The position numbers and the translations under genes are program-made. Below are positions 1 to 9,555 of a stretch of 64,000 nt of DNA, one piece after another. This DNA is from JABMQB01 sp963677475. GTDB lineage: Bacteria > Bacteroidota > Bacteroidia > Bacteroidales > Prolixibacteraceae. The stretch lies in contig CAXXQD010000014.1 in assembly GCA_963677475.2 (NCBI GenBank), positions 62,001 through 126,000 on the forward strand. Reading direction: 5' to 3'. The number at the start of each line of letters is the position of its first letter. Within the stretch, counting starts at the first letter, position 1. The notes under the pieces were generated by a model that saw nothing but the letters and a program-made list of their open reading frames with translations, had not been told where the DNA came from and searched no databases.

Positions 1-851
1 TTCAATAATTCAGGGTTCAGTGTAATATCCAAAGAAGAATTGGAGTGTTTACCCCTTATTGCAAGATCAATTGTTCCGGTCTGGTGGATAATATCATCGA
101 TAAATAAATAGGATTGTGTGGAAGGTTTTGAACTTGCTTTTTCAAAAACTGCGATGGCCCTTAAAACCGTGGTTTTATTAATTGTAATTGGGGAGTTGTA
201 TGGTATATCATTTGTGGTTGGGATGCTTCCATCGGTTGTGTAGTATATTTTTGAATTATTCGCAGCAGATATCCTTAACTGGAAAGGGGCATTAAAAAAA
301 CCATGTGGAACGCTGAATGTTGGAGGTTCGATAATCAGCTTTAGGTCGTTATTTTCTGTTCCGGGACTTGGGTTTGAGCACAGGAGATATTCAGAATTAT
401 TCCAGGCATAAGATACATCGTTACTTTGGGGTGGGTATTTTTTGAACTCGCTTACCAACTGTTTGCTGGAATTAATAAGTGCCAGATATTCTCCGGACGA
501 ACTAAGTTTAAAATTTGTATGCAGTTCATGGCCTTCATCTAACCTGTTTTTCCCGGAAGCAAAAACGATCAAAAAAGACTTTGCTTTGATTATAATATCC
601 GGAAATGTCCAATTATTTGTAAGTTCTTTACTATCTGTTATTGACCACCCTTTTAACGAAATATTATTCTCCCCAGAATTAAAAAGTTCAATCCAATCTG
701 AGGCTTCCCCATCTTCGTCTTGGAGAATTGAATAATTATTGGCACAAAATTCATTGATCCTGAGCGCTGAAGATTGGGCAAATGTATTAGTGGAAAATAA
801 TTCGCATATAAACAGGATGCATAGGAATATAGACAGGAAAGGGATTCTCAT
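1..851 (-). CDS. Lamin-tail / chitobiase-like domain protein, probable CotH-type (3' part missing)
   Basis: The reading frame is open on the minus strand from an ATG at 849-851 to the window edge (283 codons seen), so the C terminus is missing. It starts with a signal peptide ending near FAQSSA. A lamin-tail domain follows (about residues 28-130): it begins LRINEFCANN, contains DWIELFN and the strand LKGWSITDS, and ends with a CSNPSPGTEN segment. Residues of about 165-230 resemble a chitobiase/HexA C-terminal beta-sandwich (IYYTTDGSIPT). In Bacteroidota this order usually precedes a CotH kinase-like domain, which would lie outside the window. The protein is probably exported. It is transcribed away from the PUL, so a functional link is uncertain. 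Seen: domains and frame. Inferred: the CotH part. Confidence 0.72.
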   Translation of the reverse strand, partial: MRIPFLSIFLCILFICELFSTNTFAQSSALRINEFCANNYSILQDEDGEASDWIELFNSGENNISLKGWSITDSKELTNNWTFPDIIIKAKSFLIVFASGKNRLDEGHELHTNFKLSSSGEYLALINSSKQLVSEFKKYPPQSNDVSYAWNNSEYLLCSNPSPGTENNDLKLIIEPPTFSVPHGFFNAPFQLRISAANNSKIYYTTDGSIPTTNDIPYNSPITINKTTVLRAIAVFEKASSKPSTQSYLFIDDIIHQTGTIDLAIRGKHSNSSLDITLNPELL

Positions 852-868
852 TCTTGTTAGCTAATTTT

Positions 869-897
869 AAGAATACGTTGTGAATATTGATATTCTT
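869..897. promoter_or_regulatory. Small inverted repeat upstream of the lamin-tail gene
   Basis: The 7-bp arms AAGAATA (869-875) and TATTCTT (891-897) flank a 15-nt AT-rich centre, 18 bp upstream of the minus-strand ATG. This could be an operator or a 5'-UTR hairpin. No clear TAnnTTTG box was found for that gene. Confidence 0.25.
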
Positions 898-1382
898 AAT
901 TTTTTTGAAAATAAAGGTTGGTGTTTAGAAAAGGATTTGTAAGCATTCCCTTTTGCGCTTAATGCCAAAACATTACTGGTTTCTATAATTTTTTTCTCGA
1001 TAAATTCGCTCTTTTATATGGATGAATAGTAATATAGTAATAAATCTAAATCCAAATATACAAAATACGAACAGAATAACTTTCTTATAAACCAATTATT
1101 GTAACCCAGATCCATTAACACCAAAGCTCAGGCAAAAGTACAGAACTCACTTCAGATATTTTCACGTATTTACACTTATTATTATTTAATTGATGGTTAA
1201 ATGTAGATATTATAGAATAATTATTCTTTTTACAACTACTTTCAACGAATGAATTGTAGTTGGTTAAAGGTAATTATTAAACATGGGATCCTTATTTTTT
1301 GCGAAATTGTATAGAATAATACAGTAATTTACATGGATTAATAATAAAAGTCAATAAATATATTTAACGTGATAATTCACTT
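898..1382. other. Intergenic region between divergent genes, no gene seen
   Basis: This AT-rich stretch has no convincing ORF, RNA or repeat. It separates the minus-strand lamin-tail gene from the PUL regulator and should hold the promoter of the former. Confidence 0.5.
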
Positions 1383-1412
1383 TTTGACATCATTTCTTTT
1401 TATTTAACTTTG
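1383..1412 (+). promoter_or_regulatory. Bacteroidota-type promoter of the PUL regulator
   Basis: TTTG at 1383-1386 is followed after 18 nt by TAACTTTG (1405-1412), which matches the Bacteroidota -7 consensus TAnnTTTG exactly. Transcription would start near 1419, leaving a 5' leader of about 15 nt before the ATG at 1434. Confidence 0.6.
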
Positions 1413-1433
1413 ATGCACCTAACGTTATAAACT

Positions 1434-4217
1434 ATGAGCTTGAAAGCAAACCTGGTTCTGATTCTTTTATCCCTCATTAATGTTTATTCCTTTGGTTTGG
1501 AGCATACATTTTCAAAACTTTCAGTTGAGAATGGCTTGTCGAACAACGAAGTAAATGTAATTTATAAAGACTCTCAAGGATTTGTTTGGTTTGGTACATT
1601 ATTGGGCCTCGACCGCTTCGATGGAGTAGAGATAAGACCATACAGGGACAAATTTCCAGAGCAAGTTGAAAATATTCTTGCAATTGAAGAAGATTCCAAA
1701 AACGTAATGTGGGTGGGGACTTCAGAAGGACTGTACAGGTACAAAATGGAAATTGGCAGGTTTGTTAAAGTACCTATGAAAGAGCAAGCAGCTATTAATG
1801 TTATTCGATCATTTGGAGACAATCTCCTTTATATTGGAACCAATAAAGGATTATTAATCTACAACTCAGATACAGAACAAATTCAGCATATTTTAGCCGA
1901 CCCGGAGCCTGGGAGTTTACAAAATCATATTACTGACATTTTGGTTGATAATCATGGAAGTTGTTGGCTGGCAACACAAAAAGGTTTGTTGAGGGTTGCT
2001 GTTGATGATAATGAAATAAACAACTATTATTTTGAGTCGGAGCATCAGGCAGATTATAATTCTTTTACATCTTTGTGTTCGATAGGCAATCGGATGTATT
2101 TAGGAACCTCCAGTGCAGGAATTGTCGAATTTGATTTGAGTACAAAAATATTCGAAAAAAATCAAAGTGTTGGAGATCATATTGTTACGTCTATTGCGAG
2201 TGATAATCGCGAAAAGCTTTATATCGGAACTAATGGTTCAGGATTAATTATTGTTAATCTTAGGACCGATGTTGTTGAATATGTGGAGAAAAAAGAAGAT
2301 GATTCTCGTTCCCTTAGTTCGAATTCTATTTATTCATTCTTACTTGACGAAAATGAACGGTTCTGGATTGGAACCTACTCCGGCGGAGTGAATTATTCAA
2401 ATAATGTAACGGGGGGATTTCAACTGCATCCGGTTTCAACTGATTATGCATCTGTTAACAAAAGTGTGCGGTCTTTTTACTTTTCTCCTGACCGAAACCG
2501 CTTTTTTGGAACACGTAATGGTTTTATTCACATGGAAACCGATGGCAGTATTAATTTATTTCGGGACAACAATTCGAATGGAGGATTACGTTCAAATATT
2601 ATTCTCGCAGTTTATCCATATAAAAAAGAATTATTATTGGGAACTTTCGGTGGAGGAATAAGTAGTTATGATCCAGAAAATAAAAGGATGAGTTTGTTCC
2701 TGAATGATGAAAGGTTCAGGAATAGTAATAATTATGCATTTGTGAAGGATAACGATGACAATTTATGGATAGCCTCTTTTAATGGGATTTATAAATATAG
2801 TGAGAGTACAGGTGATTTAGTCAACTATAATACTGAAAACTGTGGGCTGATAAGCAATCCGGTTTTTTATTTAACTGTTGATTCCAGGAATAGGCTTTGG
2901 GTCGGAACCAATGATGGGGTTTCTCTTTTTGAGATAATTGGCGATAGCTTAAAATCTATCCACCTGCCTCCAGGGTTGGAGATTGATTATAAAGTGAATT
3001 ATCTGGATGAAGATCAAGCCGGAAATATGTGGGTTTGCACTGAAATTGGTGGTTTATATAGTATAGAAGATAATTTAAAAAATGTAAGGGTTTACAAACA
3101 AAAGGATGGTCTTCCTGATAATTCGGTTTGTGCAATAATTGAAAACAGCCCTGGTAGCTTTTGGATTAGTACTCTTAAAGGCTTTTGTCATTTTACAATG
3201 CATGACCAGCAGTTTAAAAATTATTCAATTTCAGATGGATTGCCGGGTTTGGTGTTTTCACCTGCTGCAGCTTATTTGGCTGAAGATGGCAAACTCTTGT
3301 TTGGGAACGAGAATGGCCTGGTGGGCTTCTACCCGGAAGATGTAGATGAACATATCATTCAATCCAATATCGTCTTAACAAACCTTTATATTGCAGGGCA
3401 GAACATTATACCTGGAGAAAAATCAAAATTAGACAAACCCATTGAGCTAACTCATGAAATTGTTCTTGATTATAAATCGAATAACATTGGCTTCCGTTTT
3501 ATTGATCTTAACTTTCTTAGTGCTTTTGATAACAATTACTTTACCATACTTGAAGGGTACGAAGACGATTGGCATAATAATGGGAGCCGCAACACCGTAT
3601 ATTACGACCGATTAAAACCTGGAAAATATACTTTCAAGGTAAAAAACGCATTTTCTGCAGGCGAAAAATCAGAAGTGGTTTGTGAGCTGCATCTGATTAT
3701 TAAGCAGGCTTTTACAAGAAGCATATTTTTCTGGATTGGATTGTTTATTATAATAGCAATTGGAAGTTTTTACCTATACGGTTTATATAGAAGGTTAAGA
3801 AGCATACAAAAGCAATACGTACTCGAGCATAAAGAAATGCAAAAATATCAAAGTTCAGGTCTAAGCGAGCGGGATCTGAATAGCATAATTAATAAGGTAA
3901 AACTGCACATAAAATCAGAAAAAAGCTACTTGAATCCAGAACTAAAACTGAGCGACATTTCAAAAGAATTAAACATACCTTCTCATCATATTTCTCAAGC
4001 GTTAAACCAGGTGTTAAATCAAGGTTTTTCCGATTTTGTAAACAAATACAGGGTTAGGGAAGTTAGGTACATGCTTGAGAATGATTCCCAACAAAAACTA
4101 ACACTTTTAGCTATTGCACGTCAATGTGGTTTTAATTCAAAAACATCTTTTTACAGGATATTTAAAAAATTCACCGGAAAAACTCCTGCTGACTATATAA
4201 ATTCATTAAAACCCTAA
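1434..4217 (+). CDS. Membrane-tethered propeller/Y_Y_Y sensor fused directly to an AraC-type HTH
   Basis: This 927-residue PUL regulator has a signal peptide and then about 14 two-component-regulator propeller repeats (typical WIGT, WVGT and LYIGT motifs, about residues 25-690). A Y_Y_Y-like beta-sandwich follows (about 690-760), then one transmembrane helix (about 763-785) and a C-terminal AraC/HTH_18 domain (about 825-925, ending FKKFTGKTPADYINSLKP). Classical hybrid two-component regulators of this group carry HisKA, HATPase and receiver domains between the transmembrane segment and the HTH. Here there are only about 40 residues, so no kinase or phosphorelay is possible. The periplasmic propeller probably binds an oligosaccharide released from the target glycan and acts on the tethered HTH, as in SusR-like one-component regulators. 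It lies just upstream of susC on the same strand. Architecture is certain; the ligand is unknown. Confidence 0.88.
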   Translation: MSLKANLVLILLSLINVYSFGLEHTFSKLSVENGLSNNEVNVIYKDSQGFVWFGTLLGLDRFDGVEIRPYRDKFPEQVENILAIEEDSKNVMWVGTSEGLYRYKMEIGRFVKVPMKEQAAINVIRSFGDNLLYIGTNKGLLIYNSDTEQIQHILADPEPGSLQNHITDILVDNHGSCWLATQKGLLRVAVDDNEINNYYFESEHQADYNSFTSLCSIGNRMYLGTSSAGIVEFDLSTKIFEKNQSVGDHIVTSIASDNREKLYIGTNGSGLIIVNLRTDVVEYVEKKEDDSRSLSSNSIYSFLLDENERFWIGTYSGGVNYSNNVTGGFQLHPVSTDYASVNKSVRSFYFSPDRNRFFGTRNGFIHMETDGSINLFRDNNSNGGLRSNIILAVYPYKKELLLGTFGGGISSYDPENKRMSLFLNDERFRNSNNYAFVKDNDDNLWIASFNGIYKYSESTGDLVNYNTENCGLISNPVFYLTVDSRNRLWVGTNDGVSLFEIIGDSLKSIHLPPGLEIDYKVNYLDEDQAGNMWVCTEIGGLYSIEDNLKNVRVYKQKDGLPDNSVCAIIENSPGSFWISTLKGFCHFTMHDQQFKNYSISDGLPGLVFSPAAAYLAEDGKLLFGNENGLVGFYPEDVDEHIIQSNIVLTNLYIAGQNIIPGEKSKLDKPIELTHEIVLDYKSNNIGFRFIDLNFLSAFDNNYFTILEGYEDDWHNNGSRNTVYYDRLKPGKYTFKVKNAFSAGEKSEVVCELHLIIKQAFTRSIFFWIGLFIIIAIGSFYLYGLYRRLRSIQKQYVLEHKEMQKYQSSGLSERDLNSIINKVKLHIKSEKSYLNPELKLSDISKELNIPSHHISQALNQVLNQGFSDFVNKYRVREVRYMLENDSQQKLTLLAIARQCGFNSKTSFYRIFKKFTGKTPADYINSLKP

Positions 4218-4556
4218 TTGTTGTAAAAAAGTCAAGTTTTTAATATTTATTTGCTTAAAATCATTTCGAATCGCATATTGAGAATCTTTTAAGCCGTTTT
4301 TTTTTGTCCCACAATACCTATGGTACGTTTTTTTAAAATTTGTGTTAGTAGATATGTGTTTAAATGTCAGTAGGAGAGGTAATTATTGGTTTTTATTTCG
4401 ATGGTTTCAAATTATTAAATGAAACTTACTAGAGTGCCATTTTCTTGTAAAATCGCTATCTAATGCCCTAACTTTACAATTGTTGGATCGATAAAATATA
4501 TCTTGCTGCAGACGAGATGGAAGAGTAAAAAAATCAATAATTCTAAAATCTAAATT
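4218..4556 (+). promoter_or_regulatory. susC upstream region with candidate promoter
   Basis: This is 339 bp without a gene. The best promoter candidate is TTG at 4445-4447, 21 nt, then TAACTTTA at 4469-4476 (7 of 8 matches to TAnnTTTG). It would leave a 5' leader of about 75 nt before susC. The AraC-type regulator encoded upstream would be expected to bind upstream of this promoter, but I found no clear direct repeat to assign to it. Confidence 0.4.
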
Positions 4557-7500
4557 ATGAAAAAGAAAAATCCGAATGTTTTTTTAGGGGACAGAGGTAA
4601 AAGCCTGTTTTCTTTTATCAGTATTATTACCATGGTATTAATGCTGGTAAGCAGTTCGGTTTTTGCTCAACAGACAAAAACCGTAAGTGGTACAGTAAAG
4701 GATGATAGTGGAGTTTCTCTGCCCGGTGTAACGGTGGTGGTTAAAGGAACCACAACCGGAACTGTTACCAATATTAATGGGAATTTTAGCTTGGAAATTC
4801 CGTCAGATGCAGAAATGCTGCAATTCTCGTTTGTGGGAATGAAGACCCTGGATATGGCAATTAATGGTAATTCAACTTTTAATATCGTGCTTGATACCGA
4901 AGCAATTGGACTAGAAGAAGTTGTAGCTATTGGATATGGTACGCAAAAAAAAGCAACACTTACTGGTTCGGTTGAAACCGTAAATGCCGATGTGTTTGAA
5001 GATAGGGCAGTAACCAGTCCCGTACTTGCACTTCAAGGGCAAACTCCTGGTTTAGTCGTAACGCGTAGTTCTTCCCGTCCGGGAAAAGAAAATTTTGATT
5101 TCCAGATTAGGGGGGCAACTTCGGTAAATGGTGGTGACCCTTTAATTGTAATTGATGGTTCTCCCGCTATTAACAGCGAAGCTTTTAACAGCATGAATCC
5201 TGATGATATTGAATCTATAAGTATTTTGAAAGACGGTTCTGCGGCAATTTATGGTTCACGTGCGGCAAACGGAGTTATCCTTGTAACCACAAAAAAAGGT
5301 AAAGGAAAAATGAATGTGGAAGTAAACAGCCAGGTAATGATAAATACACTGGGCATACGTCCACCAACCCCAACCATGAGTGAGTATGCAACAGTTTGGT
5401 TAGAAGCTGCGGAACAAGATGGTGAGCAGGCTAACTACTGGGGATGGCAATCAAAAGAAAATTTACTCCGAATGCAAGCCGGAGAAGAAGGAATATACTC
5501 AACTCAATATTGGGGAGATATTTTTATTGGAGACTATCCGCGCTTTGACGAAATGTATGGATCATCAGTTTCGAATCACCAAAATATTAGTTTATCTGGT
5601 GTTTCTGAAAAATCATCATACCGTATCTCTGGTGGTTACGTGGAAAACCGAGGGATGCTGCAAACGGCATACGATGGGAAAGTTCAGTTTAACTTAAGGT
5701 TGAACTACGATTATGATGTTACGGATTGGTTGAAACTGGAGACTGGTGTATCCTATTTTAATACTGAAATACAGAATCCATCAAGTGGTTTTGATGCGAG
5801 TTCAATTTCTCACGATCCACCATTCTTCCCGGCTAAAAACCCATACGGACAATGGTATGCCAACTTCAATATTGCAGGTAACCGAAACTCTGTTGCTGCA
5901 ACAGTTGATGGTGGAAAAGAAACAACCAAGCGCGACCAGTTAAAACTAAATTTTGCAGGTACTGTAAGAATCAACGATAATTGGAGCTTGCGGGGTACTG
6001 CTTCATTTGATAAAGACTTTTATGCATATCAGATGTACCAAATAACTGTTCCACAATTTACTTGGTTCGGAGAATTGGCTGCCGAGTCGGTAAACTCCTC
6101 ATCTTCAATACGCGAACGAAGCCGCACAGTTTTTTACCAAACCTATGGCGGTTTTATTAATTATAACCAGAATTTTGGAGACCACAAGGTTTCTGGAATG
6201 TTGGGTGCTACTGCCGAGTTAAGTGAAGATAAAAACCTGTACGGTTACCGAAAAGGTTTTGAAGACCTCGGAGTTTATGATCTAAGTATGGGATCGACGG
6301 AGGAGAAGGTTGAAGCCGTTGGAGGTGCAGGCCATTGGGGGCTTTACGGTTACGTTGGTCGTTTAAATTACAACTACAAAGACAAATACCTGGTTGAGAT
6401 AAACGGTCGTAGAGATGGTTCATCGAAATTTGCCTCAGGTTATAAATGGCAGAACTTTTTAGGAGGTTCATTGGGATGGATTGTTACCGAAGAAAGCTTT
6501 TTAAAAGATAATGACTTTTTGAGCTATTTAAAAATAAGATCCAGTTATGGTGAAATGGGTAACCAGGTTGGTATCTCTAATTACGACTATGTTTCAACCA
6601 TGGATTTCGGGACAGCTATTTTTGGAACTACCAAAGCAAGTCAGCAAAATGCATCATCAGTGAAAGGAATTACAAGTAATACAAGAACTTGGGAAAGGGT
6701 ATCAAACCTTACCATCGGTACCGACTTTCAATTGATGAATAGTAAGGTATTCGGATCGTTCGACTATTTCGTTAAGAAAAACGATGGCATGCTAATAAGT
6801 ATCAACTATCCGGATGTGCTTGGAGGCTCAGCTCCAAAATCAAACAGCGGTGTGTTGGAAACAAAAGGCTGGGAAGCCGTTTTGGGTTACCGCAATAAAG
6901 TTGGCGATTTTGAATACAATGTTACGTTCAATATTGGTGATTCGAGAAACGAATTAATTTCGATGGAAGGTGTAAGTACCTATTCTCCTGGTAAAAATTC
7001 TACGGTTGAAGGCTACGCCTTAAATTCGTGGTTTATGTACCAGACAGATGGTTTTTTTGCTAATGAGGCAGAAGTTACAGCTTACTACGAAAGTGTAGGT
7101 AACGGCGGAGAAATACCTAGTGGAAGTGATCTTACATCGCGTTTGAGGCCTGGCGACACCAAAATTCTTGATTTAGATAATAGTGGTTCAATTGAAGGGA
7201 CTGGTAATATTGACGAAGAAAATGGTGATGTAAAATACATGGGCGATGCAGCACCTCATTACAATTATGGTATAAACATCGGATTAAAGTATAAAAACTT
7301 CGATCTTTCAGGATTTTTCCAGGGTGTACTCGATCAGAATATCCATAGAAGTGGCTATACACCTTATCCTTTCCACCTTGTTTGGACCAACCAAAATGCA
7401 GCATACATAGGAAAAACGTGGACCGAAGACAATACCGGAGCCGAGTTTCCGAGAATGACTTATTATACAACAAGAGCTCGTTGGAACTGGAATAACAAAG

Positions 7501-7739
7501 ACTTTATGCTGCAAAATAATCGATACATCCGCTTAAAATCTCTGATTGTTGGATATACGTTTAACGATCTGAAAATTGATAAATACAACGTTGAAAAACT
7601 TCGTATTTATTTCTCAGGAAACGATCTGTTTGAATTTTCAAGCTTAAAGGATGGTTTTGATCCGGAATACGGGGAAAGTACACAGAATTCCTATCCGTTT
7701 AATAGAACCTGGTCGTTTGGTGTAAATGTATCTTTCTAA
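4557..7739 (+). CDS. SusC/RagA-type TonB-dependent outer-membrane glycan transporter
   Basis: This 1060-residue protein has a signal peptide ending near VFAQQ and a carboxypeptidase-regulatory-like domain (about 42-125; GTVKDDSGVSLPGVTVVVKG). The SusC signature LEEVVAIGYGTQKK follows, then a plug domain (about 150-260, with ALQGQTPGLVV, PLIVIDGSP and AIYGSRAANGVI). The rest is a 22-strand-type beta-barrel ending in the aromatic strand WSFGVNVSF. There is no N-terminal STN domain, so it is unlikely to signal to an anti-sigma factor. It imports oligosaccharides across the outer membrane using TonB energy, capped by the SusD protein encoded 19 bp downstream. Length and domain order are normal for the family. 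The substrate cannot be read from the sequence and is inferred only from the enzymes nearby. Confidence 0.96.
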   Translation: MKKKNPNVFLGDRGKSLFSFISIITMVLMLVSSSVFAQQTKTVSGTVKDDSGVSLPGVTVVVKGTTTGTVTNINGNFSLEIPSDAEMLQFSFVGMKTLDMAINGNSTFNIVLDTEAIGLEEVVAIGYGTQKKATLTGSVETVNADVFEDRAVTSPVLALQGQTPGLVVTRSSSRPGKENFDFQIRGATSVNGGDPLIVIDGSPAINSEAFNSMNPDDIESISILKDGSAAIYGSRAANGVILVTTKKGKGKMNVEVNSQVMINTLGIRPPTPTMSEYATVWLEAAEQDGEQANYWGWQSKENLLRMQAGEEGIYSTQYWGDIFIGDYPRFDEMYGSSVSNHQNISLSGVSEKSSYRISGGYVENRGMLQTAYDGKVQFNLRLNYDYDVTDWLKLETGVSYFNTEIQNPSSGFDASSISHDPPFFPAKNPYGQWYANFNIAGNRNSVAATVDGGKETTKRDQLKLNFAGTVRINDNWSLRGTASFDKDFYAYQMYQITVPQFTWFGELAAESVNSSSSIRERSRTVFYQTYGGFINYNQNFGDHKVSGMLGATAELSEDKNLYGYRKGFEDLGVYDLSMGSTEEKVEAVGGAGHWGLYGYVGRLNYNYKDKYLVEINGRRDGSSKFASGYKWQNFLGGSLGWIVTEESFLKDNDFLSYLKIRSSYGEMGNQVGISNYDYVSTMDFGTAIFGTTKASQQNASSVKGITSNTRTWERVSNLTIGTDFQLMNSKVFGSFDYFVKKNDGMLISINYPDVLGGSAPKSNSGVLETKGWEAVLGYRNKVGDFEYNVTFNIGDSRNELISMEGVSTYSPGKNSTVEGYALNSWFMYQTDGFFANEAEVTAYYESVGNGGEIPSGSDLTSRLRPGDTKILDLDNSGSIEGTGNIDEENGDVKYMGDAAPHYNYGINIGLKYKNFDLSGFFQGVLDQNIHRSGYTPYPFHLVWTNQNAAYIGKTWTEDNTGAEFPRMTYYTTRARWNWNNKDFMLQNNRYIRLKSLIVGYTFNDLKIDKYNVEKLRIYFSGNDLFEFSSLKDGFDPEYGESTQNSYPFNRTWSFGVNVSF

Positions 7740-7758
7740 CCCATAAAAGTTTATAAAA

Positions 7759-9528
7759 ATGAAAAAGATATTAATATTAATTATAGCTGGATTAACCTTA
7801 TTTACAGCCTGTCAGGATGATTTTCTTGAACTGGATCCGCTCGATGCTTCAACCGAAGCAGCTTATTTTAAAACACCCGATCATTTTAAAGCAGCTACCA
7901 ACGATTTTTATAATAAAATGATCGGTTGGAGAAGCATTAGTACCGAGATTATGGATTACGGAACCGATCTTACAGCATTGGCACAAGACTATGGCCGTGG
8001 TGTTGTAGTTGCTCCAAATTCAGATAGTTATTGGACAAAATCATACGAGTACTTAAGGGCAGTTAACATTGTACTTGAAAAAGCGGAAGAATATGATGGC
8101 GATCCTGCAGATATTGCGGAATATGTAGCCGTTTCAAAATTCTTTCGGGCTTACCATCATAGTTTTCTTTTACAGCGATATGGAGGTGTTCCAATTGTTA
8201 CTTCGGTAATCGATTTGGATTCTCCTGAGCTGACCGGTCCTCGAAGCAGCAGGTACGAAGTTGTTGCACAAATTATTAGCGACTTAGATGATGCAATTAC
8301 CGGTCTTCCAGCTGAGCAAAACATTCCGGATTCGGATAAAGGTAAAATAAGTAAATGGGCTGCTGAGGCACTTAAAGCTAAACTATTACTTTACGAAGCT
8401 ACCTGGGAAAAATATGTAGGTGAATCAACCGATGGCGATGGAACTTCGGCTGGAGCGGGTTCGAAAAAACCTGCAGGATATCCTTCGGTGACCGACATGT
8501 TAACGATGGCTAAAAACCTGGCTAAAGATGTAATGGATAATGGAGGGTATGAGCTTTGGAACTTCAACGGCCAATTGGATAACTGGAGTAATTTGTACCT
8601 GTTTAACCTGGAAGACGAAGGCTCGAATCCTGCTGGTTTAACAAAGGCTAGCAATAAAGAGTTTATACTTTATTCGAAATTTGATTACGATCTTTACCAA
8701 GGAAATACAAATATCAGTCACACCGTAGCCAGCAGGCTTGTTGCTACACGTAAATTTATGGATATGTTTTTATGTGCCGATGGTCTTCCGGTTGATAAAT
8801 CGCCCTTGTTCAAAGGATATACAAAACTATCCGATGAGTATAAAAACCGTGATTACCGCCTGACATCATATTTCGCAAGCTCGGTAACCTGGGATACGCC
8901 TGAAGATGGCTCAGTTAACCTGATAGGTCCCGGTGGCGGAAGCGGCGCAAGCTACGAGTGCCGTAAATTTCGTTCATATAACTACGGAAGCTATCGTGCG
9001 GCTAACACCGAATCGTTTGATTATCCGCAAATACGTTTGGCCGAAGTTTATCTAATTTATGCTGAAGCACTTTACGAATTGAATGGCTCACTGTCTGATG
9101 CCGAGTTAAATGCATCAATTAATAAAATTAAAGCACGCGCTGGTTTGCCTGCACTTACCAATGCATTTGCCAACCTTAACGGCTTAGATATTGGCCAGGA
9201 AATTAAGCGTGAACGTGCCGTCGAATTGTATGCAGAAAATAGTCGTTTCAACGATTTAAAACGATGGGCAGAAGCAGAAGAAGTACTTAACCAGGATATT
9301 TGCGGTAACGTGATTCAAGGTACTGATTTTGAAAACAATGCTGCGCTATACAATCCGAATGGTTATCCATACGGAGAAACTGTAAAATCAACAGGAGTTG
9401 GCGACCGAAGGGTATTGCTTCTCGATCCGGCATCAAACCGTAACTTTCAGCGTACGCATTACTTATGGCCTATTCCGCTTGAGCAAATTAACCTGAACAG
9501 TAATTTAACTCAGAATCCGGGATATTAA
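7759..9528 (+). CDS. SusD/RagB-type surface glycan-binding lipoprotein
   Basis: This 589-residue protein has a lipoprotein signal (LTLFTAC, lipidated Cys18) followed by the typical DDFLELDP segment. It shows RagB/SusD features throughout: the TPR-like N-terminal half with YEYLRAVNIVLEKA, the ISKWAAEALKAKLLLYEA helix, and the C-terminal IRLAEVYLIYAEALYE and INKIKARAGLP motifs. The protein ends with the family-typical YLWPIPLEQINLN...QNPGY. It forms the lid of the SusC pore at the cell surface and hands glycan to it. It is 19 bp after susC and 27 bp before the TIG-domain lipoprotein gene, so the three are almost certainly co-transcribed. Confidence 0.96.
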   Translation: MKKILILIIAGLTLFTACQDDFLELDPLDASTEAAYFKTPDHFKAATNDFYNKMIGWRSISTEIMDYGTDLTALAQDYGRGVVVAPNSDSYWTKSYEYLRAVNIVLEKAEEYDGDPADIAEYVAVSKFFRAYHHSFLLQRYGGVPIVTSVIDLDSPELTGPRSSRYEVVAQIISDLDDAITGLPAEQNIPDSDKGKISKWAAEALKAKLLLYEATWEKYVGESTDGDGTSAGAGSKKPAGYPSVTDMLTMAKNLAKDVMDNGGYELWNFNGQLDNWSNLYLFNLEDEGSNPAGLTKASNKEFILYSKFDYDLYQGNTNISHTVASRLVATRKFMDMFLCADGLPVDKSPLFKGYTKLSDEYKNRDYRLTSYFASSVTWDTPEDGSVNLIGPGGGSGASYECRKFRSYNYGSYRAANTESFDYPQIRLAEVYLIYAEALYELNGSLSDAELNASINKIKARAGLPALTNAFANLNGLDIGQEIKRERAVELYAENSRFNDLKRWAEAEEVLNQDICGNVIQGTDFENNAALYNPNGYPYGETVKSTGVGDRRVLLLDPASNRNFQRTHYLWPIPLEQINLNSNLTQNPGY

Positions 9529-9555
9529 TCAATCTAAATTTTAAACTTAGGAATC

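Noticed and set aside
442..735. 97-codon plus-strand ORF
   Set aside because: It is antisense to the lamin-tail gene, which has a signal peptide and recognisable domains.
7132..7514. Two long minus-strand ORFs inside susC
   Set aside because: These are antisense shadows of the barrel-coding region with no start signals or known domains.
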